DNA of 64,000 nt from JBGPHT01 sp041484525 (GTDB lineage Bacteria > Acidobacteriota > Terriglobia > Bryobacterales > Bryobacteraceae), in contig JBGPHT010000007.1 of NCBI GenBank assembly GCA_041484525.1, forward strand, positions 1 through 64,000, in the 5' to 3' direction. Under the pieces are notes generated by a model that saw nothing but the letters and a program-made list of their open reading frames with translations, did no database searches and was not told where the DNA came from. Each line of letters opens with the position of its first letter. The stretch's first letter is position 1. This document shows, one piece after another, positions 52,155 through 62,800 of the stretch. A program made the position numbers and the translations under genes.

Positions 52155-54497
52155 TCACTTCCGCTTCTCCTTCACCAGCTCCCCGTAGCCTTCCACCAGC
52201 TTGCGCGTAATCGCGGCCATGTCCCAGTTGGTCTCCACCTCGGCGCGGGCTCGGTCGGCCATCCGGGCGGCGGCTTCCGGATCCTCGAACAGCGCCAGCA
52301 CCTGTTCGGCGAAGTCCGCGGGGTCGTCGGCCAGCGCGCACAATTCTCCGTCCTTTCCCGCGAGACCCTCGGCGCCGACAGTGGTTGAGACCACCGGCAT
52401 GCCGGCGGCGTAGGCCTCGAGCAGCTTCACCCGAACGCCTGACCCGCTGCGGATCGGACAGATGAACACAGCGTAGCGTGCCAACACGTCGCGCACGTCT
52501 TCCACGAACCCCAACATCTCGAGGTGCGCGGCGTAATCCGCGTAGGCGTGGTCGGGCGGCGGATCGGAGCCGGCCACCACCAGCCGCGCGTTGGGCTGCC
52601 GCGCCAGGATGGGGCGGAGCGCGCGTTCGACGAACCAATCCAGCGCGACGCGATTGGGGTCGTGGCGGAAGCTGCCGAGGAACAGCATCGTGAGAGGCTC
52701 GCGGCCGCGCGGGCGGTACTGATACCGCGACGTATCGATGCCGGCGCGCAGGCCGTGGCGCAGCCGGGGCGCAATCTGCGGCAGAAACGAAAGCAGGTAC
52801 TCGCGATTCGCCGGCGTGCAGGCCTGCACCTGGTCGAAGCCGGGAAGCGCGCGCAGTTCGTAGCGCAGCGCGCGCAGGTACTCGATGCGCGCCTTGACGC
52901 GGTCGAGCGCGCCGGGCACATGTCCGAGGCCGCGGCCGATCGACTGGAAGTAGACGTCATGCTCGAATAGCGCCGTCACAATGCGGCGGAACGCGCCGCG
53001 GTATTGCGCCATCGGGGTGTAATCGAGTTGCAGCACGTCGATCTGTTTGCGATAAAGCTGGCGGTGGATCAGCCATTCGAGGTCGTCGTTGGCAAACTCG
53101 CGGACGGCGTGCGGCAGCATCGATCCCATTCCCTTCAGCTTCCCGCTGGGGCGCACGATCCACTCCGCCGAGGCGCAGAATTCGCGTAGCTCCTGGTTCT
53201 CCTGCTCCTGCGACGGCCAGTCCAGCAGTTCCACCACGTGGACCTCGGCGAGCTTCGCCATCGCGCGCAGCGTCTGGTACATGAACACGCCGCCGCCGTG
53301 CACCGGCGGACAGATGGGGTAGGGCGAAACGAAGAGCACGCGCAGGCGCGCTGGTGCTCGCTGCATGGTGTCGAAGCGGTCGCGGAAATAGCCGCCGAGC
53401 GGGCGACGGAAGGCTTCGGTATCGTCCACCTGCGCCAGCGAGCGCGCCCGCCAGCGCGAATGAATGGCCCGTGGAAGCTGTCGGAACGCGCGCCACCAGG
53501 CGGCTGGATTCGGCCTGCCGGGCGCGTCGCCGAAGAGCACGCTGAGCACGGCGCCGGCCCAGCCGAAAAAGAAATGCGCGGTGAGTCGCCGCCACTGGTG
53601 GATGTTTTTCCAGCAGAAGAGCAGGTAATTCTTCTTCAGAACGGCTTGGATCTGCTCCTCGCGGAAGCGCTTGCCGATGGTGCCGCGGTGCTCGTGATAA
53701 ACGATGCTGCGCGGCTGGTAGAGCACTTTCCAGCCGCGCTTCCACGCCATGTACCCGAGGTCGGTGTCTTCCAAATAGAAGGGCGCCAGCAGATGGTCGA
53801 AGCCGCCGAGTTCGAGAAACTTGGCGCGGTCGAATGCGCACGAGCCGCCGCCGCCGTAGAAGCACGGGAAGAGGCCGTCGACCGCGGGATCGATACGATG
53901 GCGCACGCGCAGACCGCCGTCCTCCCACCAGCCCTGCGTCAGTCCCGTCTCCTCGCGCAGCCGGGTAGGGTCGCTGAAAAAGATCTGGCAGGCGATGGCG
54001 AAAACGGCAGGATCGTGAAAGCCTTCGAGCAGCGGCGCCAGGAAATCGGGGGCCACCCGCATGTCGCTGTTGAGCAGCACGACGATGTCGTTCCGGGCCG
54101 CGCGGAAGCCCGCGTTCGATCCGCCGCCGAAGCCGAGATTCGTGGGAAGCGCGAGCAGGTTGACTTGCGGGAAAGTGGTACGCACAAAGTCGGCGCTGCC
54201 ATCGGTGGAGCCATTGTCGACGACGACGATTTCATTGTCGGGGTTGGCGGAGAGGGCCTGAACAATCGAGGGCAGGTACTTTTCGAGCAGGTCCCTGCCG
54301 TTCCAGTTGGGGATGACGACCGACGCTGCCTGGCCACCAACCGCCCCCTGGCGGTCGCGGCTCTGTGGCGTCATCCGCCGGCCGAACAATTTCCAAAAGA
54401 GGTCCGTCAACGCCAGCGCCAGTGCGCCGATCGTCACCAGTAGCGGCGACAAAACCAGCAACGGCAAGGCGCGCAGAACGCGCTTCAGGAAAGCCAT
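52155..54497 (-). CDS. Bifunctional GT2-GT4 glycosyltransferase with membrane anchor
   Basis: A 780-residue fusion. N-terminal membrane helix (LPLLVLSPLLVTIGALALAL), a complete GT2 domain (about 58-300; SVVIPNWNGRDLLEKYLPS, IVVVDNGSTDGSADF, LLNSDMRVAPDF, YLEDTDLGYMAWKRGWKVL), then a GT4 domain (about 385-780; LRVLFVSPYPICPPVHGGG, RHDPNRVALDWFVERAL, RSGSGVRVKLLEAYAAGMPV). It could make a disaccharide step or two linkages in a repeat unit. Stop is 8 bp from the end of the convergent 51596 gene; its start is 1 bp from the methyltransferase stop. Confidence 0.93.
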   Translation of the reverse strand: MAFLKRVLRALPLLVLSPLLVTIGALALALTDLFWKLFGRRMTPQSRDRQGAVGGQAASVVIPNWNGRDLLEKYLPSIVQALSANPDNEIVVVDNGSTDGSADFVRTTFPQVNLLALPTNLGFGGGSNAGFRAARNDIVVLLNSDMRVAPDFLAPLLEGFHDPAVFAIACQIFFSDPTRLREETGLTQGWWEDGGLRVRHRIDPAVDGLFPCFYGGGGSCAFDRAKFLELGGFDHLLAPFYLEDTDLGYMAWKRGWKVLYQPRSIVYHEHRGTIGKRFREEQIQAVLKKNYLLFCWKNIHQWRRLTAHFFFGWAGAVLSVLFGDAPGRPNPAAWWRAFRQLPRAIHSRWRARSLAQVDDTEAFRRPLGGYFRDRFDTMQRAPARLRVLFVSPYPICPPVHGGGVFMYQTLRAMAKLAEVHVVELLDWPSQEQENQELREFCASAEWIVRPSGKLKGMGSMLPHAVREFANDDLEWLIHRQLYRKQIDVLQLDYTPMAQYRGAFRRIVTALFEHDVYFQSIGRGLGHVPGALDRVKARIEYLRALRYELRALPGFDQVQACTPANREYLLSFLPQIAPRLRHGLRAGIDTSRYQYRPRGREPLTMLFLGSFRHDPNRVALDWFVERALRPILARQPNARLVVAGSDPPPDHAYADYAAHLEMLGFVEDVRDVLARYAVFICPIRSGSGVRVKLLEAYAAGMPVVSTTVGAEGLAGKDGELCALADDPADFAEQVLALFEDPEAAARMADRARAEVETNWDMAAITRKLVEGYGELVKEKRK

Positions 54498-54498
54498 G

Positions 54499-55749
54499 TC
54501 AACCGGTCGGCGAAGCGGGGCCCAAACCGACCTTGCGGCCCAGCTTCACCCAACGGGAAGCGCGGAACATGGCGAGCTGCTCGTCCAGGTTGCGGCCTTC
54601 CTCCTGCAATCGGAGCGCCCACGCGGTGCGTTCCTCGAGTTGCTTCTCGACGTTGCCGAGCGCCTCCACGGCGCGCACCAGCTCTTCCGTCTGATGCTGC
54701 ACTTCGGCGGTGAGGCGCGTTTCCGTATCAACGGCCCATTTGGTTTTCTCCCGAATGTCCTGCTCCAGATCACGCACCTTGGCGGCGTATCCCTCAACGG
54801 TTTTGCGCGCCGACTCCTGCTCCCGAATGATCTCTTCCTGCAATTCCAAGACCCGCGCACGCCGCTCTTCCAAATCGCGGTCGAGCGTCGCGGCCCACGC
54901 ATTGCTCCGCTCCAGTTCCTCCTTCTGTTCACGGAACGCGGCCAGGAGTTCGGCGTGATCGCGCTGCGCCCGATCGAGCCATTCGTTCTTCGTCGCCAGC
55001 TCGCGTTCGAGCAGATCGATGTGGCGCTCGCGCTCGCGCAGCACGTTGCCGGCGCGCGGTACATAGACGAACGTGGGGTTCCCGATTTGCGACCGATGCG
55101 CGCAGACGGCCACGAAGAAGTGCGACTCCTGGGGGGCCGGCTCGGCGGTATCCACCCGCACCTCCACCGTGTTGCCGGGCTGGTGCGGCTGGAAAGTGAC
55201 GCCCTCCACGTGATTCTCGAGAAACAGCGAAACGTCCGGGAAGACGGCTATCAGCTCGGTGCGGAACTCCTCGAATTCGAACTCGTGCACGTGAAACGGA
55301 TTGGCGCCGGTCGAGCCCCGCGACTCGGTGTAATAGAGCTTGTTGGGCGTGGACACGATGAACTGGCCGTTGGCCGCCAACAGTCGCTGCATCTCGAGCA
55401 GAAACCCGCGCCAGTTCTCCAGGTGCTCGATCACTTCGAACGCCACGATGAGGTCGAAGCTGCGGTCTGCGTGCGGCATCGCGGTGCAGGAGGCCTGTTC
55501 GAATCGCAGGTTGTGAAGCCGGTAGTTGTCGCGGGCATACGCCACCGCCTCCGCCGCCACGTCGGCGCCCACCACGGAGTCCGCGGACTGCGCCAGTTCG
55601 GCGGACCCGTAGCCCGCGCCGCAGCCCGCATCCAGCACGCGCTTGCCGCGGGCCAGGCGCGCGGCGAAGGCATAGCGCGCCATATGTTCATTGAGCAGAT
55701 CGACGTCCACCTGCCCCGGAATCAGCCGTTCGCCAGTGAACTCAGCCAA
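54499..55749 (-). CDS. SAM methyltransferase with long coiled coil (chain-capping candidate)
   Basis: A 416-residue protein. Residues about 1-215 form a class I methyltransferase (motif I VLDAGCGAGYGSAELAQ, EVIEHLENWRGFL, NKLYYTES), followed by a coiled coil of about 165 residues (225-390; RERERHIDLLERELATKNEW to EKQLEERTAWALRLQEE). In E. coli O9a, WbdD methylates the O-antigen end and its coil acts as a length ruler; the layout here is similar but lacks the kinase. Its 3' end lies 1 bp from the GT2-GT4 gene and its 5' end overlaps wzt by 8 bp. Confidence 0.88.
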   Translation of the reverse strand: MAEFTGERLIPGQVDVDLLNEHMARYAFAARLARGKRVLDAGCGAGYGSAELAQSADSVVGADVAAEAVAYARDNYRLHNLRFEQASCTAMPHADRSFDLIVAFEVIEHLENWRGFLLEMQRLLAANGQFIVSTPNKLYYTESRGSTGANPFHVHEFEFEEFRTELIAVFPDVSLFLENHVEGVTFQPHQPGNTVEVRVDTAEPAPQESHFFVAVCAHRSQIGNPTFVYVPRAGNVLRERERHIDLLERELATKNEWLDRAQRDHAELLAAFREQKEELERSNAWAATLDRDLEERRARVLELQEEIIREQESARKTVEGYAAKVRDLEQDIREKTKWAVDTETRLTAEVQHQTEELVRAVEALGNVEKQLEERTAWALRLQEEGRNLDEQLAMFRASRWVKLGRKVGLGPASPTG

Positions 55750-57070
55750 TGCGATTCTCCACCAGCGGGACGGGAGCGGGCTCCTCGCCGCGAATCCGCG
55801 AGTTGACCTCCACGCGGCAGGGCAGGTGCACGTAGCCGTAGATCTGGCTCTCAGAGCGCGCCATTTGCAATGTCACGGCGTTGTCGATCCAGTCGCACAT
55901 GGCGTAGCCCGTCAGGGTTCCGTCGGCGATGGCGGGCGAGAACGAGAACGAAGCGGGATAGAGCTCCGGCAGGTCGAGGTAGAAATCCACCGTGAAAATG
56001 TCACCCGGCTGCATGCGGGGAAGCTCGTAACCTTCGCGCGTCGTGTTGGTGCCGGCGAAGTCGATCCCGAGCTGGTTGCGCAGCATGAATCCCACGATGG
56101 GCATCGGCAGGTCCGACTTGGCGCGCACGCTGATGCGCACCACGATGCGCGACGCCGGCTCGAGCATGTGGAGCGGACGGCCATACCCGTCCAGCACCGC
56201 AATACCGATCACCTCCGCGCGGCCGTCGCCGAATCGATGGTCGATGTTGGGAATCGTCTCCACGATCTCGGGCGCACGTACGCCGCCCGTCCACGGACGC
56301 CGTTCCTGCCCCTCCGCCTTGAGCAGCAGATAGGTGGAGTCCTTTTCGGTCATGGCAGCGAGGTACTTCGAGACCACGCGCTCCGGGTCGCCGATGTCGA
56401 TCAGGCGGCCGCGATCCAGCCACAGCGCGCGGTCGCCGATCGCCTTCACGTCGCTCACCGCGTGCGACACGAACAGTATGGTGATGCCGCGCGAGCGCAG
56501 CTCATGCACCTTGCGCATGCAGCGCTGGCGGAAATAAATATCGCCCACCGCCAGTGCCTCGTCGACCAGCAGGATTTCGGGATCGACGTTGATGGCCACG
56601 GCAAACGCGAGGCGCACCACCATGCCGCTCGAGTACGTCTTCACCGGCTGGTTGATGAAATCGCCAATCTCGGCGAAGGTGGCGATGTCTTTGTACCGCT
56701 CGTCGATCTGCCGCTTGCTGAGCCCCAGGATGGAGCCGTTCAAGTAGACATTATCGCGGCCCGTGAACTCGGGATTGAAGCCCGCGCCCAATTCGAGCAG
56801 CGCCGAGACGCGCCCGTTGACCGACACGGTCCCACCGCTCGGCTGCAGGATGCCGGCGACGAGTTGGAGCATCGTACTCTTACCCGACCCGTTCTCGCCG
56901 ACGATGCAGAAGGTCTCGCCGCGTTTGACTTCGAAGGTAAGGTCGTGGAGCGCCCAGAAGTCCTTGTGGCGCTTGAGGCGGTTTAGAGACAGCAATTCCT
57001 TGAGCCGGTCGCCCGGCGCGTCGTAGATGGCGTAGCTCTTGGAGACACCCTGAAATTCAACCGCGTTCAC
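55742..57070 (-). CDS. wzt: Polysaccharide ABC transporter ATPase with C-terminal binding domain (Wzt-like)
   Basis: A 442-residue protein. The ATPase half has Walker A GENGSGKSTM, the signature YSSGMVVRLAFAVAI, Walker B EILLVDEALAVGD and an H-loop (ILFVSHAVSDV). After about residue 250 comes a beta-sandwich (about 285-430; IVVRISVRAKSDLPMPIVGF, YPASFSFSPAIADGT) like the O-antigen-binding C-terminal domain of Wzt. It would drive export of a finished glycan, selecting its capped end. No Wzm permease is found next to it; the gene at 57278 is unrelated. Confidence 0.92.
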   Translation of the reverse strand: MNAVEFQGVSKSYAIYDAPGDRLKELLSLNRLKRHKDFWALHDLTFEVKRGETFCIVGENGSGKSTMLQLVAGILQPSGGTVSVNGRVSALLELGAGFNPEFTGRDNVYLNGSILGLSKRQIDERYKDIATFAEIGDFINQPVKTYSSGMVVRLAFAVAINVDPEILLVDEALAVGDIYFRQRCMRKVHELRSRGITILFVSHAVSDVKAIGDRALWLDRGRLIDIGDPERVVSKYLAAMTEKDSTYLLLKAEGQERRPWTGGVRAPEIVETIPNIDHRFGDGRAEVIGIAVLDGYGRPLHMLEPASRIVVRISVRAKSDLPMPIVGFMLRNQLGIDFAGTNTTREGYELPRMQPGDIFTVDFYLDLPELYPASFSFSPAIADGTLTGYAMCDWIDNAVTLQMARSESQIYGYVHLPCRVEVNSRIRGEEPAPVPLVENRIG

Positions 57071-57277
57071 GATGGGAGAAGGAAAGACTAGTGTAACGGA
57101 AAGTGAAGCGGAAAGGACACCGAGTGCTTACGAATGGACACGAACAAGATGGATTATCGATCCCGTCCCGCTGGCCGGAGAGAGATCCATGCCCAGGCGG
57201 AATCCAACGTGTTAGCAACGACAATTGAGTGGCGGCGAAAGTCGAGAGGCGACTGAGCCGAATCCGATCCCAGCGGC

Positions 57278-58474
57278 TTACCTCCCGTGTTGCTCCGCAC
57301 TCGCCGCCGCCTTCGCGAACAGCACGGCGTACGTGGCGAACCAGTGCGAGCCGGCATAGCCCGCGTCCGCCAGCGCGTGATATGCGCCGGTGACGTTAAT
57401 CGCGGCCAGACGGCGCAACACCGGGACCCGCGGATCGTCAGCCGGCAGCGCGCTAGCGATGTCCAGCAGCGCCTGGGCCCTCGAAAACCCCAGCCCAATC
57501 AGGTGCGACTTGCCTCCCTCCAGGTCCTTCTTCTTCACACCGCTGACGTCCACGGGCACCACAAGCGGTTTGAAGGCTTCGGAATAGGCTGGCGGCAGGA
57601 AGTTGTCCAGCCACGGCAGGAAATGCGGCTGGTCGAGCACCAGACTCATCAGTCGCGCCTCCGACAGACAGGGTGACAGGAAATCGGTTCCCGCCGGTTC
57701 ATAAGCCGTGGGGCAGTCACGATCCTTCAGGAAAAAACGGTTCGCCGTCTTGATCAGCACCTCCTTCAGCGCCATATCGTTCACGGTGCTGGTATAGTCC
57801 AGCATCAGGCCGATGACATTGGTGGTGTTGGGATGCACCCCCGGCCGCGACGGGAATTGCAAATCCGTCAGGTACTCGATCATTTTCTTGGAGAATTGTT
57901 CCACCATCGGCGCCAGGTTCTGGGCCCAGGAGTTGGCGTCGGGATCGCTCCAGCTCACCAGCTCGGAATACACCTTCAACAGCCAGGCATAGCCGTAAGG
58001 CAATTCAAAATTCCGGGCGCTTTTGAAGAACTCTATCTCGCCCTCGATGTTTTTCTTTCCCAGGTGGTCTTGCAGCTTCTCGCGAATCAGCTTGCCCACC
58101 GGGATCTGCGGAAACCGCTTCAACACAGCGATGAGCGTCCACGTAGAATTGACCGCCGAGTGCCAGTCCGAACATCCGTAAAATGCGCGCGTAGTGGTGT
58201 AGGTATCCAGCATGCGCGCCTTCGCATCGTGGACCCAAAGATAATCCACGCGTTGCTCCGGGATGGCCTGCGGGTGATCGACGCACGCCAGCGGCATTGC
58301 TACCAGGGCCATCGCCTGCTCCTGAGTGAACGCCGGAATCTCCGCCGGCGGAAGCGTGCCCAGGAATGCGCTGACCTCTTTGAAGTCCGTACGGGCGTTC
58401 GGCTTCGGATCCGCAGCCCGCACCGGCGCAAGTCCAATGCTCAAAAGAATAGTCGCAACGATGAATGTCCGCAT
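57278..58474 (-). CDS. DUF2891-family exported protein
   Basis: A 398-residue protein. ATG 58474 follows a strong AGGAAGG site and starts a signal peptide (MRTFIVATILLSIGLAPVRA). The body has the DUF2891 pattern: FYGCSDWHSAVNSTW, YGYAWLLKVYSEL, QFPSRPGVHPNTTNVIGLML, CPTAYEPAGTDFLSPCLSEA, and ASHWFATYAVLF near the end. DUF2891 proteins look like alpha/alpha-barrel enzymes; function is unproved. The region 57071-57277 upstream of the wzt start shows nothing. Confidence 0.88.
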   Translation of the reverse strand: MRTFIVATILLSIGLAPVRAADPKPNARTDFKEVSAFLGTLPPAEIPAFTQEQAMALVAMPLACVDHPQAIPEQRVDYLWVHDAKARMLDTYTTTRAFYGCSDWHSAVNSTWTLIAVLKRFPQIPVGKLIREKLQDHLGKKNIEGEIEFFKSARNFELPYGYAWLLKVYSELVSWSDPDANSWAQNLAPMVEQFSKKMIEYLTDLQFPSRPGVHPNTTNVIGLMLDYTSTVNDMALKEVLIKTANRFFLKDRDCPTAYEPAGTDFLSPCLSEARLMSLVLDQPHFLPWLDNFLPPAYSEAFKPLVVPVDVSGVKKKDLEGGKSHLIGLGFSRAQALLDIASALPADDPRVPVLRRLAAINVTGAYHALADAGYAGSHWFATYAVLFAKAAASAEQHGR

Positions 58475-58553
58475 CACTAACCTGTTCCTTCCTCCGGTCA
58501 AGGATGACACAACTTTGGTCCCCGAGACACGTTACTGAGCCGCCGTGTCCTCT

Positions 58554-61439
58554 TCAGAACCGGATTCGGACCGCGAGCTCCGCCTGCTGCAGATTGAGCG
58601 CTCCGAGGATCTTGCCGAAGTTGGCAGACGTGGCGTTGGTCGTATTGCCGCCGCTGCTCACCTGCCCGCTACTGGCGGCGAGGTTGGTCGTTCCAAACAG
58701 GTTGAAGACCTGGGCAATGCCCTCGATACTTCGCTCACCCCTGACAAAAAACGGCCGCGATACCTTGATATCGAAGCTGTCGAACCGGCTGCTGTCGATC
58801 TGCGACGCTGTAAACGGAGCCAGATTCAGCGTGGCGCGATAGGCGTTCACCAGGCTCAGATCCAGGTCGCGGTTCCCCTGGTTGCGCGATGTGCCCGGAA
58901 CATATTGCCGCACTCCATCCCCATCCAGCGTGTTGGAGAGCGGGCTGAACGGAATCGAGGTGCGCGCCTGCCAGATCGCGCCGAATGTCACCCGCCCGGG
59001 AAGCAGCACCGACCCGCTGGCCACCAGCGTATGACGGCGGTCGATACTGGCCGGCCCCCAGTCCTGCTGGTAGTTGGCCGGGTTGGTCACCTGGCCTTGC
59101 GGGGCGTCGTCGCGGTTCGACGCCAGCGTGTAGGAAACCAGGAACTGGTAGCGCTTCGCGAAACGCTTCTCGGCGCGCACGTAGAGCCCCTTGTACTTGT
59201 ATTGAGACACTGGCGCCCGGTAGAGAATGCGGGCCCACCCGGCGATCGGACGCGCACCCGCGGCGTTGGGATAGTTCAGATCGAAGGTCCGGAAATCGCG
59301 CAGTGTGTGGGTGAAGACGCCGTCCACGTGAATCGAGAAGTCCTTCACGATTTCGCGGGAGTAGCCTCCGGTAAACTGCTGCGAGTACGGATTCGCATAG
59401 TCGCCCGCCAGCACCGTCACCGTCTGCGGCGCGGTCGAGCAGAAGGCCAGCGGGCTCTGGCCGCCGTAGGGATCGGGGTACGAGGGCCGCGAGATCTGTA
59501 CCGCGCACTGCTGCAGGTTCCGCACCTCGGGAAAGTTCTGTAGCGTCTGGATATTGTTGTAATAAATTCCATACCCCAGACGCAGTACATCCTTGCCGGT
59601 GCCACGGACGTTCCAGGCCAGGCCGAAACGCGGCCCGAAATTGTTCTTGTCGCCGCGCTTGCCCGGGTCGCCCATGAAAGGAATGGTCTTGGGGAAGAGA
59701 GACGGGTTCAGATCCTCGTCGAACGCGCCGAACTCGCGGTCGTAGCGCAATCCGAGCGTCAGCGTCAGGTCTTGCCTGACACGCCACTCGTCCTGCACAT
59801 AGAAACTCACGTCTGTGGTGGGCACCTTGGTATACAGCGGCGGCGTGGTGGCTGTAAAATTCGTTGCTCCCGTCAGCTTCGCGAATGTGGCCGGATCCTT
59901 GGGATCGAGAACCTGATCGGTGGCGAACGTGAAGGTGCCCAGGTAGTTGACCACCGAATCGTCGGCGAACGGGACACGGCTTACGTCGAAGCCCATCTTG
60001 AACGCGTGGCGGCCCTTCAAAATCGTAATATCGTCCTTCACTTCGTACCGCTTTTCGATGCCGTCCGCGCCGTAGGAGAATCCGTAGGAGAAGCTCGGGA
60101 AACTCAAGCCCGTCTGTAGTTGAGCCAGGCGCTGGGAGGAGTAGTTGCCGATATCGGTCCACACCGGCTGTCCGGACGGGCCCAACAGGTAGGCGGCGTA
60201 CGCATACTGGAATCGGACTTCGTTCACTATCGACGGCGAGGCCGACCAGGTGTGGCCAACCACCACCGACTTCCGCGGGATCTGTCCGTCGTAGCAACTC
60301 TGCAGCGACGTACCGCCGCAACCGTTATAAGACAGGAAATTCCATTCCTGCGAATATCGTCCGAACAGGTGCTAGGTCTGCGTTATCTGTTGATCGATTC
60401 TGGTGTTGAAAAGCTGATCGTGAGTAGGCTTGTTGAACACGCCCTCGAACGCTGAATAGTACGGATGTCCTGCCGCTCCGGTGAAGATCGTGTACGAATC
60501 GTCGGTCTGCGTGCGTTCGAAGGCTACGTGGAAATGGGTGCGGTTTTTGATAACCGGGCCGCCAATGTCGCCGCCATACTGATTCCGCAGGAAGGGCGCC
60601 TTCCCGGTGCCCGTGAGCGCTTCGGCCTGCTTCTGGAACGTGCTCTCGCGATTCAGGCCCCCGTTGCGGAAGTATTCGAAAAGCTCGCCATGAAACTGGT
60701 TGGTCCCGCTCTTGGTGACGATGTTTACCATGCCGCCCATAGCCAGCCCCTGGGACGCACTGTATTGATTGGTGTTGACCTTGAATTCCTGAACCGCTCC
60801 GGTGGGGAAGTTCTGCCGCGGCTCGCCCATCTCTGCCCAGTTGTTCGTGACCCCATCCACCGAGAATCCATTGGCGTAGTACCGCCCTCCGCCGCCGATC
60901 TGAATATTGTTGTAGAAGGTTCGGGACGCGTCCTGCGAAGTGCCCGGCATGAGCAACGCCAGGTTCAGGTACTGCCGCGTGTTAGTGGGCAGGTTGTCGA
61001 TCTGGATGCGATTCACTACCCCGGAAACTTCGGCTTTTGTGGTATCGATGTTCGGCGTTTCGCCTACGACCGTTACCGAGTCCTGCAGGGCTCCCACCGT
61101 TAAAGCGATATTCCTCTCCACGTGCGTGCCGATGCTGAGAGTCAGGCCGGTCACGGCCTCCGTCTTGAATCCCGTTGCCTCGACCTTGAGCGAGTACCGG
61201 CCTGGAGGCAATGCCACGAAGCGATACTGCCCGTCGGCGCCGGCCGTGGTGGCGCGCGTGACGCCGCTATCCTGATTGGTCAATGTGGCGGTCGCTCCTG
61301 CTACCGTGGCGCCGCTGGGATCCTTGACCAGCCCCCCGATCTCCGCGTCGCCCGCCTGGCCCAAGGACATCGGTGTCAGAAGAACCGCCAGCAACGCTGC
61401 CGAGACAAAATGCCATACCGTTCGGTTTGCGCTAAACAT
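58554..61439 (-). pseudogene. TonB-dependent Oar-like receptor with one in-frame amber codon
   Basis: A frame of 961 codons in one register is interrupted at codon 356 by TAG (60372-60374), in place of a probable CAG (QITQTQHLFGRYSQ). ATG 61439 has GGGAGG upstream and starts a signal peptide; then a carboxypeptidase-regulatory-like domain (IGGLVKDPSGATVAGATATL), a plug domain (VVNRIQIDNLPTNTRQYLNL) and, after the stop, barrel strands to a terminal RIRF. The predicted function is TonB-driven uptake of a large substrate. The stop may be real, read through, or an error. Confidence 0.85.
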
Positions 61440-61717
61440 ACAACCTCCCATTTGGTTGGTAAAGACTGCCTAGTGCTGCCTCAGAGCAACACACCTATGT
61501 TCCCTGCTCCGTGCAGCGCTGTGCAGATCCGTGCAGATGCGAAACAGGGCGGCGGAGGCGGCCTTCGCGCACTTCACGGGCGCGCCGCGTCAGCCTCGTG
61601 TCTGACACTATGGTTTGCCAGGAGTATAATCCCCCCGGCTGCGGTCGTCAAGTTTTTTGAACTTACGGGATTCGTTGTGGTTAAGCGGCCGGGGTTCCTG
61701 ATTTCGCCAGTCTGTTC

Positions 61718-62800
61718 TCAGATCAACCTCAGATCTTTGCTCGTCGGCGTCAGGATCTCGCAGCCGCGCTCTGTCACCAGCACCGTATCTTCGATGCGGA
61801 TGCCGCCGAACCCTTCCAGGTAGACGCCCGGCTCGATGGTGATCGCCATGCCCGCCTGCAAAGGCGTCGTGTCGCGTTTGCCGATGCGCGGCGGTTCGTG
61901 GATCTCGAGGCCCAGTCCGTGGCCGGTCGAGTGGACGAAGGCCCGATCCAGCCCATGGCCTTTCAGCACAGAGCGCGCGGCGCGATCCACGCGTGTGGCG
62001 GTGGCGCCGGGCCGGACAGCGTCAATGGCGGCCAGTTGCGCTTCGAGCACCGCCCGGTACGTGCGCTTCACCTTCGCTCCCGGCGTGCCCAGGAAGAGCA
62101 TGCGCGTCATGTCGCTGCAATAACCGTCCTCGATCGCGCCCATGTCCACCACGACTAGCTGTCCGGGCTCCAGGCGGGCTCGGGTGGGCTGGGCGTGCGG
62201 CAGGGCGGAGCGCGCACCGGCGGCCACGATAGTCTCGAACGACGCCTTCTCCGCCCCCAGCCGGCGCATCCGGTATTCCAGCTCGGCGGCCAGATCCTGC
62301 TCCTTCATGCCGGGGCGGACCCGCGCCACGGCTTGCTCGAAGGCGCGCGAATTGGTTTCCACCGATCGGCGGATGCGCGCCATTTCGTCCGCCGACTTCA
62401 CCATCCGCATCTGCTCGATCCAGCCGGCCGCGGCCTCGAGCGACGCTTTCATCGGCAAGCGCGCCTTCAGCGAATCGAAGGTATCGCAGGTCATGCGCGC
62501 CGGCTCGTAGCCGATGCGCTTGACGCCCAGGCGGCGGATGGCGGCGGTCACCTCCATCAGCAGCGGCCCCTTCGCGATCCGCACCTGGCAATTGACCTCC
62601 TGCGCGGCCTGGATGCTGTAGCGCGGGTCGGTAAACAGAATCGACTTGCCGGGCAGAATCAGAAGATTGCCGTTCGAGCCGGTGAAACCGGAGAGGTACC
62701 GCAGGTTGGGTCCGAACGAAACCAGCAGAGCGTCGAGCTTGCGGCCGGGCAGCCCCAAGGCGACCGTCCGGCGTCGCTCCGCGTACTCGTCATTTGCCAC
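61718..62800 (-). CDS. pepQ: M24-family Xaa-Pro aminopeptidase
   Basis: A 360-residue metallopeptidase (PepQ/PepP-like) that removes N-terminal residues before proline. The GTG at 62800 overlaps the preceding gene (stop 62790) by 11 bp. Creatinase/prolidase N-domain (LDALLVSFGPNLRYLSGFTG, ILFTDPRYSIQA), then the pita-bread catalytic domain with the metal ligands in VVVDMGAIEDGYCSDMTR, VHSTGHGLGLEIHEPP, ITIEPGVYLEGFGGIRIED. No signal peptide; cytoplasmic. The symbol is a guess between pepQ and pepP. Confidence 0.9.
   Translation of the reverse strand: MANDEYAERRRTVALGLPGRKLDALLVSFGPNLRYLSGFTGSNGNLLILPGKSILFTDPRYSIQAAQEVNCQVRIAKGPLLMEVTAAIRRLGVKRIGYEPARMTCDTFDSLKARLPMKASLEAAAGWIEQMRMVKSADEMARIRRSVETNSRAFEQAVARVRPGMKEQDLAAELEYRMRRLGAEKASFETIVAAGARSALPHAQPTRARLEPGQLVVVDMGAIEDGYCSDMTRMLFLGTPGAKVKRTYRAVLEAQLAAIDAVRPGATATRVDRAARSVLKGHGLDRAFVHSTGHGLGLEIHEPPRIGKRDTTPLQAGMAITIEPGVYLEGFGGIRIEDTVLVTERGCEILTPTSKDLRLI

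Noticed and set aside
53238..54443. A 401-codon plus-strand frame in the glycan cluster
   Set aside because: It is antisense to the GT2-GT4 gene with shadow-like composition.
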